A DNA stretch of 31,338 bases from CAJXTB01 sp047626195. Lineage in GTDB: Bacteria > Myxococcota_A > UBA796 > GCA-2862545. Numbering within the stretch: position 1 is the first letter of the stretch; every line of letters begins with the position of its first letter. A model generated the notes under the pieces. That model did not search any database and had not been told where the DNA came from. It saw only the letters and a program-made list of their open reading frames with translations. A program made the translations under genes and the position numbers. The stretch lies in assembly GCA_047626195.1 (NCBI GenBank), contig JBLHSN010000025.1, positions 1-31,338 of the forward strand. The letters run 5' to 3'. This document shows, in pieces, positions 1 through 8,235 of the stretch.

Positions 1-1166
1 GCCGGAGCCGTCACGGGGTCGACCATCATTGGGCTGGTTCCCCGCGACAACATGGCTCTCAACGCCAAGCCGCCAAACAAGAGCAACAACACAAAGAGCG
101 CGCCAACGAACGCATAGGGCATCCAGTTGACGGTCCCACCGCCAACACTGCCGCGAGACGAGCTCTGACTGAACTGACCGGTCACTTCGCGGAAGAACTC
201 TTCGTCCTCTGTCGCCCGAGTGGCTTCTTCCGGCGGAATCCGTGGACGGCTCTCATACAAGGGCAGCACAACTGTACGCGCGAACTCTTCCAGCGGAATC
301 CGGTGGGACGGATCAATCGCGTACATCAGCTGCTCTAGCTGGCGCGATGTATCATGTGCAGACGGCCGATGGTCACGGTCATACGCGCACATGCGACGGA
401 TCACACCGCGAAGGTCTTCCAATGCCGTGGCACTCATGCCCTCGACCGAGATGAACTTGAGTTGCCGGTTCATCGCTTGGTCATGCGTAATAGGGTTGAT
501 GGACAGACTCATGGTCCGCCCGGTCAACAACTCAAATAGCGACATGCCCGAAGAATAGACATCCACCGACGGACTGTCAGACACACCATCCAAGCGTTCC
601 GGCGCCATGTACGGCCGTGAGCCCATGACGACCGACTCGGTCTCCGCTTCCCTGCCTTCGAACTCACCCTTGGCGATACCAAAGTCCAGGACTTTCACTT
701 CACCATGGATGGACAACATGACGTTGGATGGTTTGATGTCGCGGTGAATGACCCGAAGCGGCCGCCCATCTTCACCGGACACTTCGTTGTACGCGACGTG
801 CAGCGCTAAACAAGCTTGGCGAGTTGCTTCAACTGCCACAGCTGCCGGTACGCCCTGCTTAAACCGAACCAGCAATTGATCAAGGGAGACGCCTTGAACA
901 TGCTCCATCACAACAACCGGTCGTCCACCCACGTCCATCAGACGTTCGACGCGTACGATATTTGGGTGACTGATGCGTGAGAGCAGACGGGCCTCATCAC
1001 GGGTGCGATTCAGAATCTTCTGATTGCGGGCATACGTGCCTTTCAGAATCTTAAGCGCAACCTTGCGACGCAGGGGGTCACCGGTGACCCGTGCAACACA
1101 CACGGTCCCAAATGAGCCCTCGCCAAGCACCTCTAGAATTTCGAACGGTCCCGCTGCGCGATTCAC
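1..1166 (-). CDS. Membrane-anchored Ser/Thr protein kinase (3' end cut by window edge)
   Basis: This is a Hanks-type (Pkn/STPK) kinase that phosphorylates proteins on Ser/Thr. The reading frame starts at a GTG at 1164-1166, preceded by GGAGAG and by an in-frame TAA a few codons upstream. The Gly-rich loop GEGSFG lies at residues 15-20, the ATP-binding lysine in VALKIL is K39, and the catalytic loop HRDIKPSN has D143. DFGIAK and the MGSRPYMAPE activation segment follow. After the kinase domain comes a Ser/Gly-rich linker, then one membrane helix (roughly residues 350-370), then a segment truncated by the edge. The kinase domain is therefore cytoplasmic and an unseen C-terminal domain probably sits outside the membrane. 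The START-like gene lies 103 bp upstream on the same strand. Substrates are unknown. Confidence is high for the family; the C-terminal sensor domain is not visible. Confidence 0.95.
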   Translation of the reverse strand, partial: MNRAAGPFEILEVLGEGSFGTVCVARVTGDPLRRKVALKILKGTYARNQKILNRTRDEARLLSRISHPNIVRVERLMDVGGRPVVVMEHVQGVSLDQLLVRFKQGVPAAVAVEATRQACLALHVAYNEVSGEDGRPLRVIHRDIKPSNVMLSIHGEVKVLDFGIAKGEFEGREAETESVVMGSRPYMAPERLDGVSDSPSVDVYSSGMSLFELLTGRTMSLSINPITHDQAMNRQLKFISVEGMSATALEDLRGVIRRMCAYDRDHRPSAHDTSRQLEQLMYAIDPSHRIPLEEFARTVVLPLYESRPRIPPEEATRATEDEEFFREVTGQFSQSSSRGSVGGGTVNWMPYAFVGALFVLLLLFGGLALRAMLSRGTSPMMVDPVTAP

Positions 1167-1228
1167 GCTCTCTCCAAGACGTGCAACTTATCACCCGTTG
1201 CCCTCTGTGCTTGGCTGACCGGAAACTA

Positions 1229-1257
1229 AACTCTTTTCTCGGCCAGACAGAAGAGTT
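1229..1257 (-). terminator. Weak hairpin between START-like gene and kinase
   Basis: AACTCTT at 1229-1235 pairs with AAGAGTT at 1251-1257. It lies 13 bp past the stop of the START-like gene and is followed on the minus strand by TAGTTTCC, so it could end or attenuate that transcript before the kinase. The stem is short and the loop is 15 nt, so this is tentative. Confidence 0.3.
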
Positions 1258-1269
1258 CTCACACCAAGG

Positions 1270-1869
1270 TCAACTGCCTTCGGCACGCGCGCGAATACCG
1301 ATAAGCTGATCTTTAAGCGCGTTGTTCGCCAACCAACGTGAAATCCACTGCGGAATGGAACGGCCCGAATCCGATTGGCTGCGGTAGATGATACGGCTGC
1401 CCGTCCCGGTGGCGAAAACCTGATAACTGGCGTATACGCTCACTAAATCGTTCTCTTTTGTCTCGTCCAGCGTCGATACCGCCCACAAACCCGGACGGTC
1501 AATCTCATAATTCACATAGAATACGATGCTTGTTCCCATGACCCGAAGACCAAACCTAGCGCTTAGCTTTTCGGGCTCACCACCTGTTGCAACAGCGGGA
1601 TCGTAGACCTCAACCTCGCGAAGCGCGCCGGTCTCGTTGACCCGAGGTGGTAGGTCCAAGATCGAATCCATGGTCTGGCTCGGCGTCGCTGCGACATCGA
1701 TGATGCCTATGGACATCCCACCGGTATCGGTTTGTTCAAGTCGAATCGCCACGTCGCGATCGGACAGAGTCGACAGTTCATCGGCCGTTAGATCCAGAAT
1801 CGCTGGAGGCGGCGGCAGAACGGCAAATGCCAAGGCCGGCCACAATAGAACCATCAACAACCACCGCAT
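1270..1869 (-). CDS. Secreted START/SRPBCC-like domain protein
   Basis: A 199-residue protein. The chosen start ATG (1867-1869) has AGGAGAG five bases upstream, and it opens directly into a signal peptide (MRWLLMVLLWPALAFA); longer versions of the frame lack both. The mature part has the shape of a START/SRPBCC lipid-binding fold: a strand with SIGIIDVAATPSQTMDSI, a central FYVNYEIDRPGLWAVSTLD segment, then VSVYASYQVF and a C-terminal helix beginning SIPQWISRWLANNALKDQL. In START-type proteins this helix closes a hydrophobic pocket. A lipid or other hydrophobic ligand in the periplasm is therefore plausible but not shown. It is divergent from the membrane protein at 1949 and upstream of the kinase. 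The family call rests on pattern recognition only. Confidence 0.8.
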   Translation of the reverse strand: MRWLLMVLLWPALAFAVLPPPPAILDLTADELSTLSDRDVAIRLEQTDTGGMSIGIIDVAATPSQTMDSILDLPPRVNETGALREVEVYDPAVATGGEPEKLSARFGLRVMGTSIVFYVNYEIDRPGLWAVSTLDETKENDLVSVYASYQVFATGTGSRIIYRSQSDSGRSIPQWISRWLANNALKDQLIGIRARAEGS

Positions 1870-1948
1870 TGCATCTCTCCTATGACCCGAGCGTAACCCA
1901 CACCGCTCACGCAACCCGCAATGACGACTCCGTCGTCCACGAGATGGA

Positions 1949-2764
1949 GTGGCCTTGTTAGAGCGCCGCATGTCACACGTCCGCGCCGCACTCGACCTGT
2001 ACCTAAACGCCGCGAAATCTGCCCTTACCGGCTTTCCGAACACGCTACTGGCGCTCGCCGTTCTAGTCGTGGGTGCGGTCAGCTTAGTCGCCGTGGAGAT
2101 GCTGTTTTTGGAGCCGATGGGCGCAAACTCGCTGATAGCAGGAATCTGTCGGTCCGTCGGCAGCGCCTTGTTCGTGAGTACGTACTTGTCGCTCATCAAC
2201 ATGTGGGTCCAAGCGAAGCGAGGCACGCTGTTCCGCCATCTGCGCTCGCACGCTGGAAACTTGCTGTGGCCGTTCATCTACATCCTGTTCTTCTTCTGGA
2301 TGGTGGAGTTCGTCGCCAGTTTTGTGCCGCACAGTGCGTCTTGGCTGTTGGTGGTCGCTGCAGGCATCGTGGTCAATCCCGCCCCAGAAATCGTCTATCA
2401 AGAACGCGGCGAGGGATTCGGAACCGTGCAGCAAGCGTTTGAGTTCATGGGTAAGAACTGGCCCGAATGGCTGGTCATGCAGCTCCCCTTTGTCGCTCTA
2501 TTGGCGGGGTGGAGTGTCATCGCACAATACCCACTAGTGCCAAGAACTTTCGGTGAGTTGTGGTTGAACAGCGGACCCCGTTTCGAGCTGCTGAACATCG
2601 CTTCGGCCTACATGAGTGCCGGACTGCAAGGCCGCATACTGCCCCCGTTATTGGGACTGCTTCTGCTCGCTCTGGCACATGGGTGGATGCTGTTTCGCGG
2701 CCACGTGTTCCGCGAACTAAGCAAGGGCAATCGTCGGCTGCGCGCCTGGCAATCCCGCATGTAG
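1949..2764 (+). CDS. Polytopic inner-membrane protein, unknown function
   Basis: A 271-residue protein with about six hydrophobic segments, including TLLALAVLVVGAVSLVAVEM, SALFVSTYLSLI, LLWPFIYILFFFWMVEFV, SWLLVVAAGIVV, FVALLAGWSVIA and LPPLLGLLLLALAHGWML. An amphipathic stretch (ERGEGFGTVQQAFEFMGKNWPEW) sits between helices four and five. The frame opens with GTG at 1949; an ATG at 1970 is equally possible, and neither has a strong ribosome-binding site. I do not recognise the family; it loosely recalls the membrane domains of GPDPase-memb/YciC-type proteins. It is divergent from the START-like gene (79 bp apart) and convergent with the GH18 gene (10 bp apart). Confidence 0.8.
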   Translation: MALLERRMSHVRAALDLYLNAAKSALTGFPNTLLALAVLVVGAVSLVAVEMLFLEPMGANSLIAGICRSVGSALFVSTYLSLINMWVQAKRGTLFRHLRSHAGNLLWPFIYILFFFWMVEFVASFVPHSASWLLVVAAGIVVNPAPEIVYQERGEGFGTVQQAFEFMGKNWPEWLVMQLPFVALLAGWSVIAQYPLVPRTFGELWLNSGPRFELLNIASAYMSAGLQGRILPPLLGLLLLALAHGWMLFRGHVFRELSKGNRRLRAWQSRM

Positions 2765-2774
2765 GGACCGCCGC

Positions 2775-4265
2775 TTAGTGACGTCGACGAAGACCAAGTG
2801 CAAGCGAACCCAGCAAGAACGAAGCGCTGATTGGCGCAGGAATGGACTGACATCCTCGGTATGCCTTGCCGATGTCGCGGTCCAACACCACAACATAGGT
2901 AGGGTCGGGCCGACTGGAATCGGTGCCGTCCCCGACCACCAACTCCAGCGCAACAACACCGGGCTCTGTAACTAAGAAAGAGACCTCTGCAGCGTCGGGA
3001 TTCGCTAAGCCCACCGAGGGCCCACTTACCTGTGTCCACTCGTAGGTGACTCCAGACTCCGGAATTTGACTGTTCTCGGAACCAATCACCGCAGTATCAC
3101 CGACATACGCTAAAAACGGGCGACCGGCATTGGCAACCAGACCGGCATCGTCCTCACCGCCTTCCGCCCCCGGTTCCGTAGGTTCGTCGTCGGTGAACAT
3201 GCGCGTTTCGTCATGCACCATACTCCAAAAACCGAGGTCGTCACTGGTATAATGTAGCGCCCAGAAGCCAAACCCACCCAACTCTTCGGTATCCGCATAC
3301 CGGATGCGCTGCTGGACCGTCTCAGTATCGCCGTACCAGGCCTGATCACCGCCCAGATTGTAGTAGTGGCTCATGGACGTGGCGTCATAGCCCTCAGAGT
3401 TGGCCGCGCCGTTGGCCCATGCCGTGCTGAAAATGACCGCACTACCCCGCCCGGTGGTCGGAGCTGGAACACCAGTACTGCTGACTGGCCACTTGTTCCC
3501 GTACAACGGCATACCCAAGATGACCTTGTCGGATGCCACTCCTTTGTCTAGATAGTCCTGGGTGGACCAGTCAAGACAGTACGGACTCCAGATTCCGCCG
3601 CCGAACAGAGGATCGACCGGGCCCGCATAGTCACTGCCCGACCAGTGGTAGCCGTAGCCCATGATGAACAGATGACTGTGCTCTGACAACGCCGCGTAGT
3701 CCCACGCACCCGACCAATCAACAGCAGGTGTTGCAAGTACAACCTCGTCAACGACAGCATCGAGGTCCTGCACAAAAGTGACCATGTTGGCACGCTGAGA
3801 CGAAGGCATACTCTCAAAGTCAATGTTCACGCCATGTGCACCCGTCCGTGCGACCTCATCGACCAACTCTCCAATCAGCGTGCTGCGCGCAGTGGGGCTA
3901 GAGAGCAAGGTAGTCAGCTCGGAGGTCGTGAAGTTGGTGACGACGAGGTGCACCTTAACACCGTAGGCAGACCCAATAGCCACTGCGTCGATGGCCCGGT
4001 CAAAGCGCGAAGTCTCGGTCAGGTGCCCAGCCGTATCAACACCTGCAGAAAACACCGCGAGGTGGCTCAGGTCGTCCCAAGGAACCGTGTTTAAGTCCGC
4101 ATTCCAGTAAGCCTCGTAGCCATAGACCATGCGATCAGGCCCCGGCGTAACGTCCGGCAGCAGGGCTGGGCGCGGGCGCTGCGCGACGATGTCCTGACCG
4201 GCAAACTGCGCCACTTGGTCGGCGTGCGGGCCAGCAAAGGCAAGAGCGAGGAGGAGTGGGGACAT
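2775..4265 (-). CDS. Secreted GH18-family glycosidase with PKD-like domain and Cys/Arg C-terminal tail
   Basis: A 496-residue protein. ATG 4263-4265 is preceded by CGGAG at good spacing and starts a short signal peptide (MSPLLLALAFAGPHA). Residues 45-365 form a GH18 TIM barrel. The motif HGVNIDFES places the expected catalytic acid at E151 with D149 two residues before. The first Asp of the classical DxxDxDxE motif is missing, as in the spore-cortex-lytic YaaH/CFLE-type subgroup. FIMGYGYHW, ILGMPLYG and GFGFWALHY match later barrel strands. Family members cleave beta-1,4-linked N-acetylglucosamine polymers (chitin or peptidoglycan). An acidic linker (about 365-380) leads to a PKD/REJ-like beta domain (about 381-460). 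The tail has GC at about 470, a hydrophobic run and RRRH, resembling a MYXO-CTERM sorting signal. The 5' end of this gene is duplicated at 4979-5110. Confidence 0.9.
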   Translation of the reverse strand: MSPLLLALAFAGPHADQVAQFAGQDIVAQRPRPALLPDVTPGPDRMVYGYEAYWNADLNTVPWDDLSHLAVFSAGVDTAGHLTETSRFDRAIDAVAIGSAYGVKVHLVVTNFTTSELTTLLSSPTARSTLIGELVDEVARTGAHGVNIDFESMPSSQRANMVTFVQDLDAVVDEVVLATPAVDWSGAWDYAALSEHSHLFIMGYGYHWSGSDYAGPVDPLFGGGIWSPYCLDWSTQDYLDKGVASDKVILGMPLYGNKWPVSSTGVPAPTTGRGSAVIFSTAWANGAANSEGYDATSMSHYYNLGGDQAWYGDTETVQQRIRYADTEELGGFGFWALHYTSDDLGFWSMVHDETRMFTDDEPTEPGAEGGEDDAGLVANAGRPFLAYVGDTAVIGSENSQIPESGVTYEWTQVSGPSVGLANPDAAEVSFLVTEPGVVALELVVGDGTDSSRPDPTYVVVLDRDIGKAYRGCQSIPAPISASFLLGSLALGLRRRH

Positions 4266-4326
4266 ACGAGCTCCGGGAGGTCAGGACGTGGCAGTCTATC
4301 TGACTTGTCCGTGCCTCGTCGCCGAA

Positions 4327-4353
4327 GTGGGAACGGTTCGAGGCCGTTCCCAC
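4327..4353 (-). terminator. Perfect 10-bp hairpin after the lipoprotein gene
   Basis: GTGGGAACGG (4327-4336) and CCGTTCCCAC (4344-4353) are exact inverted repeats with a 7-nt loop. The hairpin starts 17 bp past the lipoprotein stop and ends 61 bp before the GH18 start. There is no clear T-run, so it may instead be an attenuator or RNA-stability element. A degenerate version survives in the second duplication unit near 5176-5196. Confidence 0.6.
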
Positions 4354-4369
4354 GTCCGCGGACCACTGA

Positions 4370-4906
4370 CTATTCTGCGCTGCGCTCAAAGCTGTAGGAG
4401 ACCACGGCGTCCTCGAAGTCCGCCGAGCACACCAGCTCGTCTTCGGCATCGACCGTGCAGGCCAAGTCTACACTTTCCATGTCAGCCTCAATGGCGAGCA
4501 GGTAGGATCGTGGGCCAGTCGTCGACCACGTTCCAGAGTAGCTCTCCGAGTAGCTCTCCTCTTCGTCAACGGATCCATTGGCATCCGTCACCAGCTGGGT
4601 CTGCACCAACGAAGCCAACGCCGGCGTGACCTCTAGAGAGATGGTTTGGATCGACGTGTACGAGTCCGGCCCGTTGTCGTACGTATACTCGATGGGAAAT
4701 TCAATGTCGTAAGGGCCGGACTGCACACGGGTCGCATTCCAGTTGCCAATCAGTGGCTCCACGTCCGGTGCTTCGGTGCCCGCATCGGTATCTACGTCGG
4801 TGCTGCCGTCCGTTCCTGTATCCGCGTCTTCGTCAATTTCAGCGCCATTGCACGCGACGGCGCCAAAGGCCAAGGCGGACAGGGGCAACACAAAACTTCG
4901 GTTCAT
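4370..4906 (-). CDS. Small acidic lipoprotein (intact member of a duplicated pair)
   Basis: A 178-residue predicted lipoprotein. The ATG at 4904-4906 was chosen because GGAGA lies eight bases upstream and because the protein then begins with a typical lipoprotein signal (MNRSFVLPLSALAFGAVAC), with Cys19 as the lipidation site. After it comes an Asp/Thr/Gly-rich low-complexity linker (about residues 24-47). A compact domain follows, starting at LIGNWNATRVQSGPYDIEFP and ending near the C-terminus, with two cysteines in the last third (ACTVDAEDELVC) that could form a disulfide. The opening 'iGNWnat' looks like lipocalin-like small lipoproteins, but I cannot assign a family. It is upstream of the GH18 gene on the same strand with a hairpin in between. 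A diverged paralog lies at 5204-5731. Confidence 0.9.
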   Translation of the reverse strand: MNRSFVLPLSALAFGAVACNGAEIDEDADTGTDGSTDVDTDAGTEAPDVEPLIGNWNATRVQSGPYDIEFPIEYTYDNGPDSYTSIQTISLEVTPALASLVQTQLVTDANGSVDEEESYSESYSGTWSTTGPRSYLLAIEADMESVDLACTVDAEDELVCSADFEDAVVSYSFERSAE

Positions 4907-4978
4907 GAGACATCTCCATGCCATAAGAGGCGGAGGAAAATCTAATGTCTCAGGTCCAATTGTCCATAATATTTGTTG

Positions 4979-5110
4979 TCACGGCCACGGCGTAACATCA
5001 GGCACTGGGCCTGGGCACGCGCGCTGGGCGACGATGTCCTAGCCTGCAAATGGCTCCGCCTGAACCGCATGCGGGCCAGCAAGGGCAAAGGCAATGACGA
5101 GTCCGAATAG
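4979..5110 (-). pseudogene. Remnant of the GH18 gene's 5' end
   Basis: Read on the minus strand, the frame gives a run containing AFALAGPHAVQAEPFAG, a stop, then DIVAQRACPGPVPDVTP, ending at a TGA (4979-4981). It lines up with residues 5-42 of the intact GH18 protein (ALAFAGPHADQVAQFAG, Q, DIVAQRPRP, DVTP). The start ATG is gone (the sequence there reads CTATTC), and Gln24 (CAG in the intact gene) is a TAG here. It cannot encode a protein and is only the edge of the duplicated segment. Confidence 0.85.
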
Positions 5111-5203
5111 GAGGCCTTTAGAAGGTCTAGACCCGCCGGTCTAGCTGACCTGTTCATGCTTCATCGCCGAAGTCGGAACGACCAGATCCCGTTCCAGCAT
5201 CAG

Positions 5204-5731
5204 CTACTCCACCCGACGCTCAAAGCCATACCTGGCGTCAGTGTCTTCGATGGACAATTCACACGTGAGCTCATCCTCCGCATCGATGGTGCAGGACAAA
5301 TCAACGCCCTCGACATCGACCCCATTGATAGTGACCAGGTAGGACCCATTCCCGGTGAACCACGGACCGGAGTAGCTCGTCGACTAGCGTTCCGGTTCGT
5401 TAATATCTCCGTAGGCATCCGTCACCAGCACCGTGTGCACGAGTGAGGCCAACGTGGGTGTCACCTCAAGAGCAATGCTCTGGACGGACGTGTACGAGTC
5501 GGTCCCATCTTCCAAAGTGTACTCGATGGGCAGCGCAAGACTGTAGGGGCCGGATTCAACGAAGGTCGCATCCCAGTTGCCGATAATAGGCTGTACCGCG
5601 AGTCCTTCGGTGCCCGAGTCGGTATCCATTTCGGTGCCGTCCGAGTCGGCGTCCTCGTCTATTCCAGAGCCAGTGCACCCCACAGACCCAAAGGCCAGTG
5701 CGGACAGGGGCAACACAAAACTTCGACTCAC
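5204..5731 (-). pseudogene. Second lipoprotein copy interrupted by one in-frame TAG
   Basis: This is the paralog of the lipoprotein at 4370-4906, with more than half of residues identical by eye. It has the same signal peptide and lipobox (LAFGSVGC), a shorter acidic linker and the same IGNWDAT...SGPYSLALPIEYT domain. After codon 115 there is a TAG (5384-5386), but the frame stays open and homologous (SYSGPW, DLSCTIDAEDELTCELSIED, GFERRVE) to a final TAG at 5204-5206. The start has also changed from ATG to GTG (5729-5731), and the ribosome-binding site from GGAGA to AGAGA. A truncated 115-residue product or amber readthrough is possible, but loss of function is the simplest reading. Confidence 0.8.
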
Positions 5732-5765
5732 AAGACATCTCTAGGTCGCCAAGGAGTACCTAATC

Positions 5766-5791
5766 TAGGCCGTCACAGACATCACGGCCTA
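5766..5791 (-). terminator. Hairpin after the LtaS-like gene
   Basis: TAGGCCGT (5766-5773) and ACGGCCTA (5784-5791) form a perfect 8-bp stem with a 10-nt loop. It begins 29 bp past the stop of the LtaS-like gene on the minus strand. No strong T-run follows (the next bases on that strand are GATTAGG), so termination strength is uncertain. Confidence 0.5.
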
Positions 5792-5819
5792 CCTCAACCA
5801 CCACAACGGCCATCGCTCA

Positions 5820-8129
5820 CTACCGCAGACGAACGTCAACCCAGTCCACATGGTCACCCTTGCGTGAGTCGCCGCCATCTAGAATGACGAGCTCCATCTC
5901 TTGCGCGCCGGTCAGGTCAATCTCAAATGGCACCGCGGGGACATTTCGGGTCAGCGTGCCCGACGTAAAGATGCGCACATCATCCACCCATATCTCAGCC
6001 TCCGCTACTCCTTCCCACGCACGGAAATCACGACCAACGGAGCCCTCCAGGCGGTCGTAGCGACCGGCAAGGTGGTAGCGAACACGCCCGGGCGCGTGGG
6101 TACCTAGACCATCCGAGAAGCCCACCCCGGCAATGTTTAGCGGGGTGACGCCCACGCTCAGGTCCGGGCGCAGCTTGCCCCAACCAATCCGCGTGTAGGT
6201 CGGTGCCACGTTCTCAAGCGGTGTGTACTCGGGCATGGAGACCGTGCCTGCCAAGTAGCCGTCGTAGTCTTCGAACACGCCAATCTGCCGGTGGTAGGCA
6301 TAGATGACATGCTCCCGGTAGGCTTCGACCAACTCAGTCTGCTCGCCGGCAATGTTGTGGCGCTCCATCGGGTCCACGGTCAGGTCAAACAGCTCATCCG
6401 TCTCATTGGCGAGGTTGTAGATATATTTGTAGTGACCGTCGCGGACGCCAAGAAGCAGGAAAGAGTAGTCGGTAAAGAACCGCGCCATGTCCTGCTGACC
6501 CGACAATGCCGACGACCCCTGCCAGCGGTCGGGGGAGTCGATACCCAATAAGTCGGTCAGCGTGGGTGCCAGGGCGGTGTGGTCAACCGTGGCGGAAACA
6601 CGCTTCTCTTCGGGAAACAGCTGGCGGTTGTAGATGATGGCCGGCACGCGGACATTCTCTTCATAGATGGCGTTCGAGTGCATACGGTTGCCAAGGTGCT
6701 GGTTGAATGGCTCACCGTGGTCGCCAATCACCATCACCAGCGTATTGTCCAGCTGACCGTTGTCTTCGAGCGACTGAATGAGCTCGCCAACAATGCGATC
6801 CGTGTACGCCAGTCCATCCCGGTAGCGGCCAAAATCGTCATCGCCAAATCGCCGCGGTTCGTCTGGCGGCAGGGCGTACGGATGGTGCGGGAAGATCGGC
6901 ACGTACGTCAGGAAAAAGCGCTCTTCTGTGCCCCGCGAGTGCAAGAACCGCTGCATCTCACCCAGCGCAGCGTCCTCAGCGACTCCCCAGTTGTTGCTGA
7001 AGTACATGTCGGCGCCGGCCAGGTTGTTGGCGTCGCGCAGGCTGCTGTACCCACGGTTGCGGAGGAAGCGAGTCTTGTCGTTGAAGGTAAACTTCGCCGA
7101 AGTGACGAACGAGCCCTTAAAGCCGGATTCAGCCAACACTTCTGGTAGTGAGTGGCAGGGAATCTCAGGTGCAAGCTGGCTTTCCGCAATCGCATCTGGG
7201 TAGGGGTACATCGAGCATAAGTACGAGAACATGCACTTCATGCTGGTCGGCACCGGGGCGTACCAAGCGTCAAACACCAGCGCATTTTCGGTCAATGCCG
7301 AAACGTTAGGCATAGGGTCGTCTTCGTAGTTTTCACCGTACGCGGCAATGTACGCCGCGCTTGTCGACTCCAAAACGACCAGCACAACATTCATACCGTC
7401 TGCGACACCGCTCAAGTGGCTTAAGTCTTCGCGCTGAGCGGTGGGGTCAACGATGGACCCACGTGGAATCGGCCCGGAAATATCGAGCGTCAGGCGTTCT
7501 CCCGACTCCACTTCCTTGGGGAACGGCAGGAGAGTAGCCTCCCAGATGGCATTGCGATCCAGTCCCAGCGGTGGCCCGTGATGACGCGTGTTCGGACCGA
7601 TAAACAGAAACGTGATCATCGACGCGAGGGCGGCCAAGGTCAAAAAAGCAAGCGGCGGCTTCGGCAAGCGACCAGCCACCAGTGGCGGAATGACGGCGGC
7701 AACGAGCACCAACGCGAGCGGCCAGAGATTCGACGGAGTGATGAACTCCAGTGCCGAGTCGCCCATATTGATCTCGCCGCCTGCCATGCTCAGCAACCCA
7801 CGATTTAACGGGGTCGAGAACGAGCGGAAGAAGCCAATATTGAGACCAGAATACAGTGCTGCCAGTACCGCGAGCACAACCAAGGCGCCTCGGACGGTAC
7901 GATGAGCGCGGGTTGCGACGACAAGTCCCACAGCGACTACCGTCCACACCATTGCCACCACGGCATCCCGAAACAAGTACTCACCAACATTTCCGATCGA
8001 CGAGAAGCTTGACCATCCGTAGCGTTCTAGGGATAGAATTGCCTTGGTGACAAGTACGATGGTCCATAGCACCGCGCCGTGGCCGATGGCCGCACGGATG
8101 ATGTCTTCTCTACTGGTTTTTTCAGCCAT
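5820..8129 (-). CDS. LtaS/sulfatase-type membrane phosphotransferase fused to an NPCBM domain
   Basis: A 769-residue protein. The N-terminus carries about five membrane helices (roughly 15-31, 50-72, 80-100, 135-153, 158-177). Residues 245-600 are an alkaline-phosphatase-superfamily domain of the LTA synthase/sulfatase type, expected outside the membrane. Metal-site and nucleophile candidates are E254 (VVLVVLEST), T295/S296 (VPTSMKCMFSYLCSMYP) and D470-H471 (VIGDHGEPFNQH). These correspond in order and spacing to Glu, Thr, Asp-His of LtaS. Relatives transfer phosphoglycerol or phosphoethanolamine to envelope glycans. A true arylsulfatase is less likely, because the C/S-x-P-x-R motif is absent. 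The C-terminus (about 645-769) matches NPCBM/NEW2: GLGTHAPGRVRYHLAGRYDR, AEIWVDDVRIFTSG, DLTGAQEMELVILDGG. It is divergent from pspA. Confidence 0.9.
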   Translation of the reverse strand: MAEKTSREDIIRAAIGHGAVLWTIVLVTKAILSLERYGWSSFSSIGNVGEYLFRDAVVAMVWTVVAVGLVVATRAHRTVRGALVVLAVLAALYSGLNIGFFRSFSTPLNRGLLSMAGGEINMGDSALEFITPSNLWPLALVLVAAVIPPLVAGRLPKPPLAFLTLAALASMITFLFIGPNTRHHGPPLGLDRNAIWEATLLPFPKEVESGERLTLDISGPIPRGSIVDPTAQREDLSHLSGVADGMNVVLVVLESTSAAYIAAYGENYEDDPMPNVSALTENALVFDAWYAPVPTSMKCMFSYLCSMYPYPDAIAESQLAPEIPCHSLPEVLAESGFKGSFVTSAKFTFNDKTRFLRNRGYSSLRDANNLAGADMYFSNNWGVAEDAALGEMQRFLHSRGTEERFFLTYVPIFPHHPYALPPDEPRRFGDDDFGRYRDGLAYTDRIVGELIQSLEDNGQLDNTLVMVIGDHGEPFNQHLGNRMHSNAIYEENVRVPAIIYNRQLFPEEKRVSATVDHTALAPTLTDLLGIDSPDRWQGSSALSGQQDMARFFTDYSFLLLGVRDGHYKYIYNLANETDELFDLTVDPMERHNIAGEQTELVEAYREHVIYAYHRQIGVFEDYDGYLAGTVSMPEYTPLENVAPTYTRIGWGKLRPDLSVGVTPLNIAGVGFSDGLGTHAPGRVRYHLAGRYDRLEGSVGRDFRAWEGVAEAEIWVDDVRIFTSGTLTRNVPAVPFEIDLTGAQEMELVILDGGDSRKGDHVDWVDVRLR

Positions 8130-8235
8130 GTCCGTCTCGTTCCAGCGTGCCCGTACTCAGGATGCGGCTTTTTACTCGTTCCTGGTAAAATGGCCAATCC
8201 ACACGCTCGCAAGCAAGTTGATCCTACCTCTACAT

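Larger units (their letters stand above)
4133..4946 (-). repeat. Tandem duplication, unit 1 (intact copy)
   Basis: This unit carries the first part of the GH18 gene, the intergenic hairpin and the whole lipoprotein gene. The same order recurs in unit 2 about 830-845 bp further right. By eye, matching blocks include the GH18 codons around AGPHA...DIVAQR, the GTCTATCTGAC...CGCCGAAGT intergenic block, and the complete lipoprotein reading frame. Boundaries are approximate. Confidence 0.85.
4979..5765 (-). repeat. Tandem duplication, unit 2 (decayed copy)
   Basis: This unit repeats the order of unit 1: GH18 5' end, hairpin region, lipoprotein gene. It carries lesions in both genes. The similarity extends about 30-40 bp upstream of the lipoprotein start (shared TAGATT...GAGATGTCT). 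Apart from the lipoprotein frame, 4907-5203 holds no other gene; it contains the GH18 remnant and the junction between the units. Confidence 0.85.

Noticed and set aside
5820..8129. True arylsulfatase assignment
   Set aside because: The formylglycine motif (C/S-x-P-x-R) is missing; the spacing of E254, T295 and D470-H471 fits LtaS-type phosphotransferases better.
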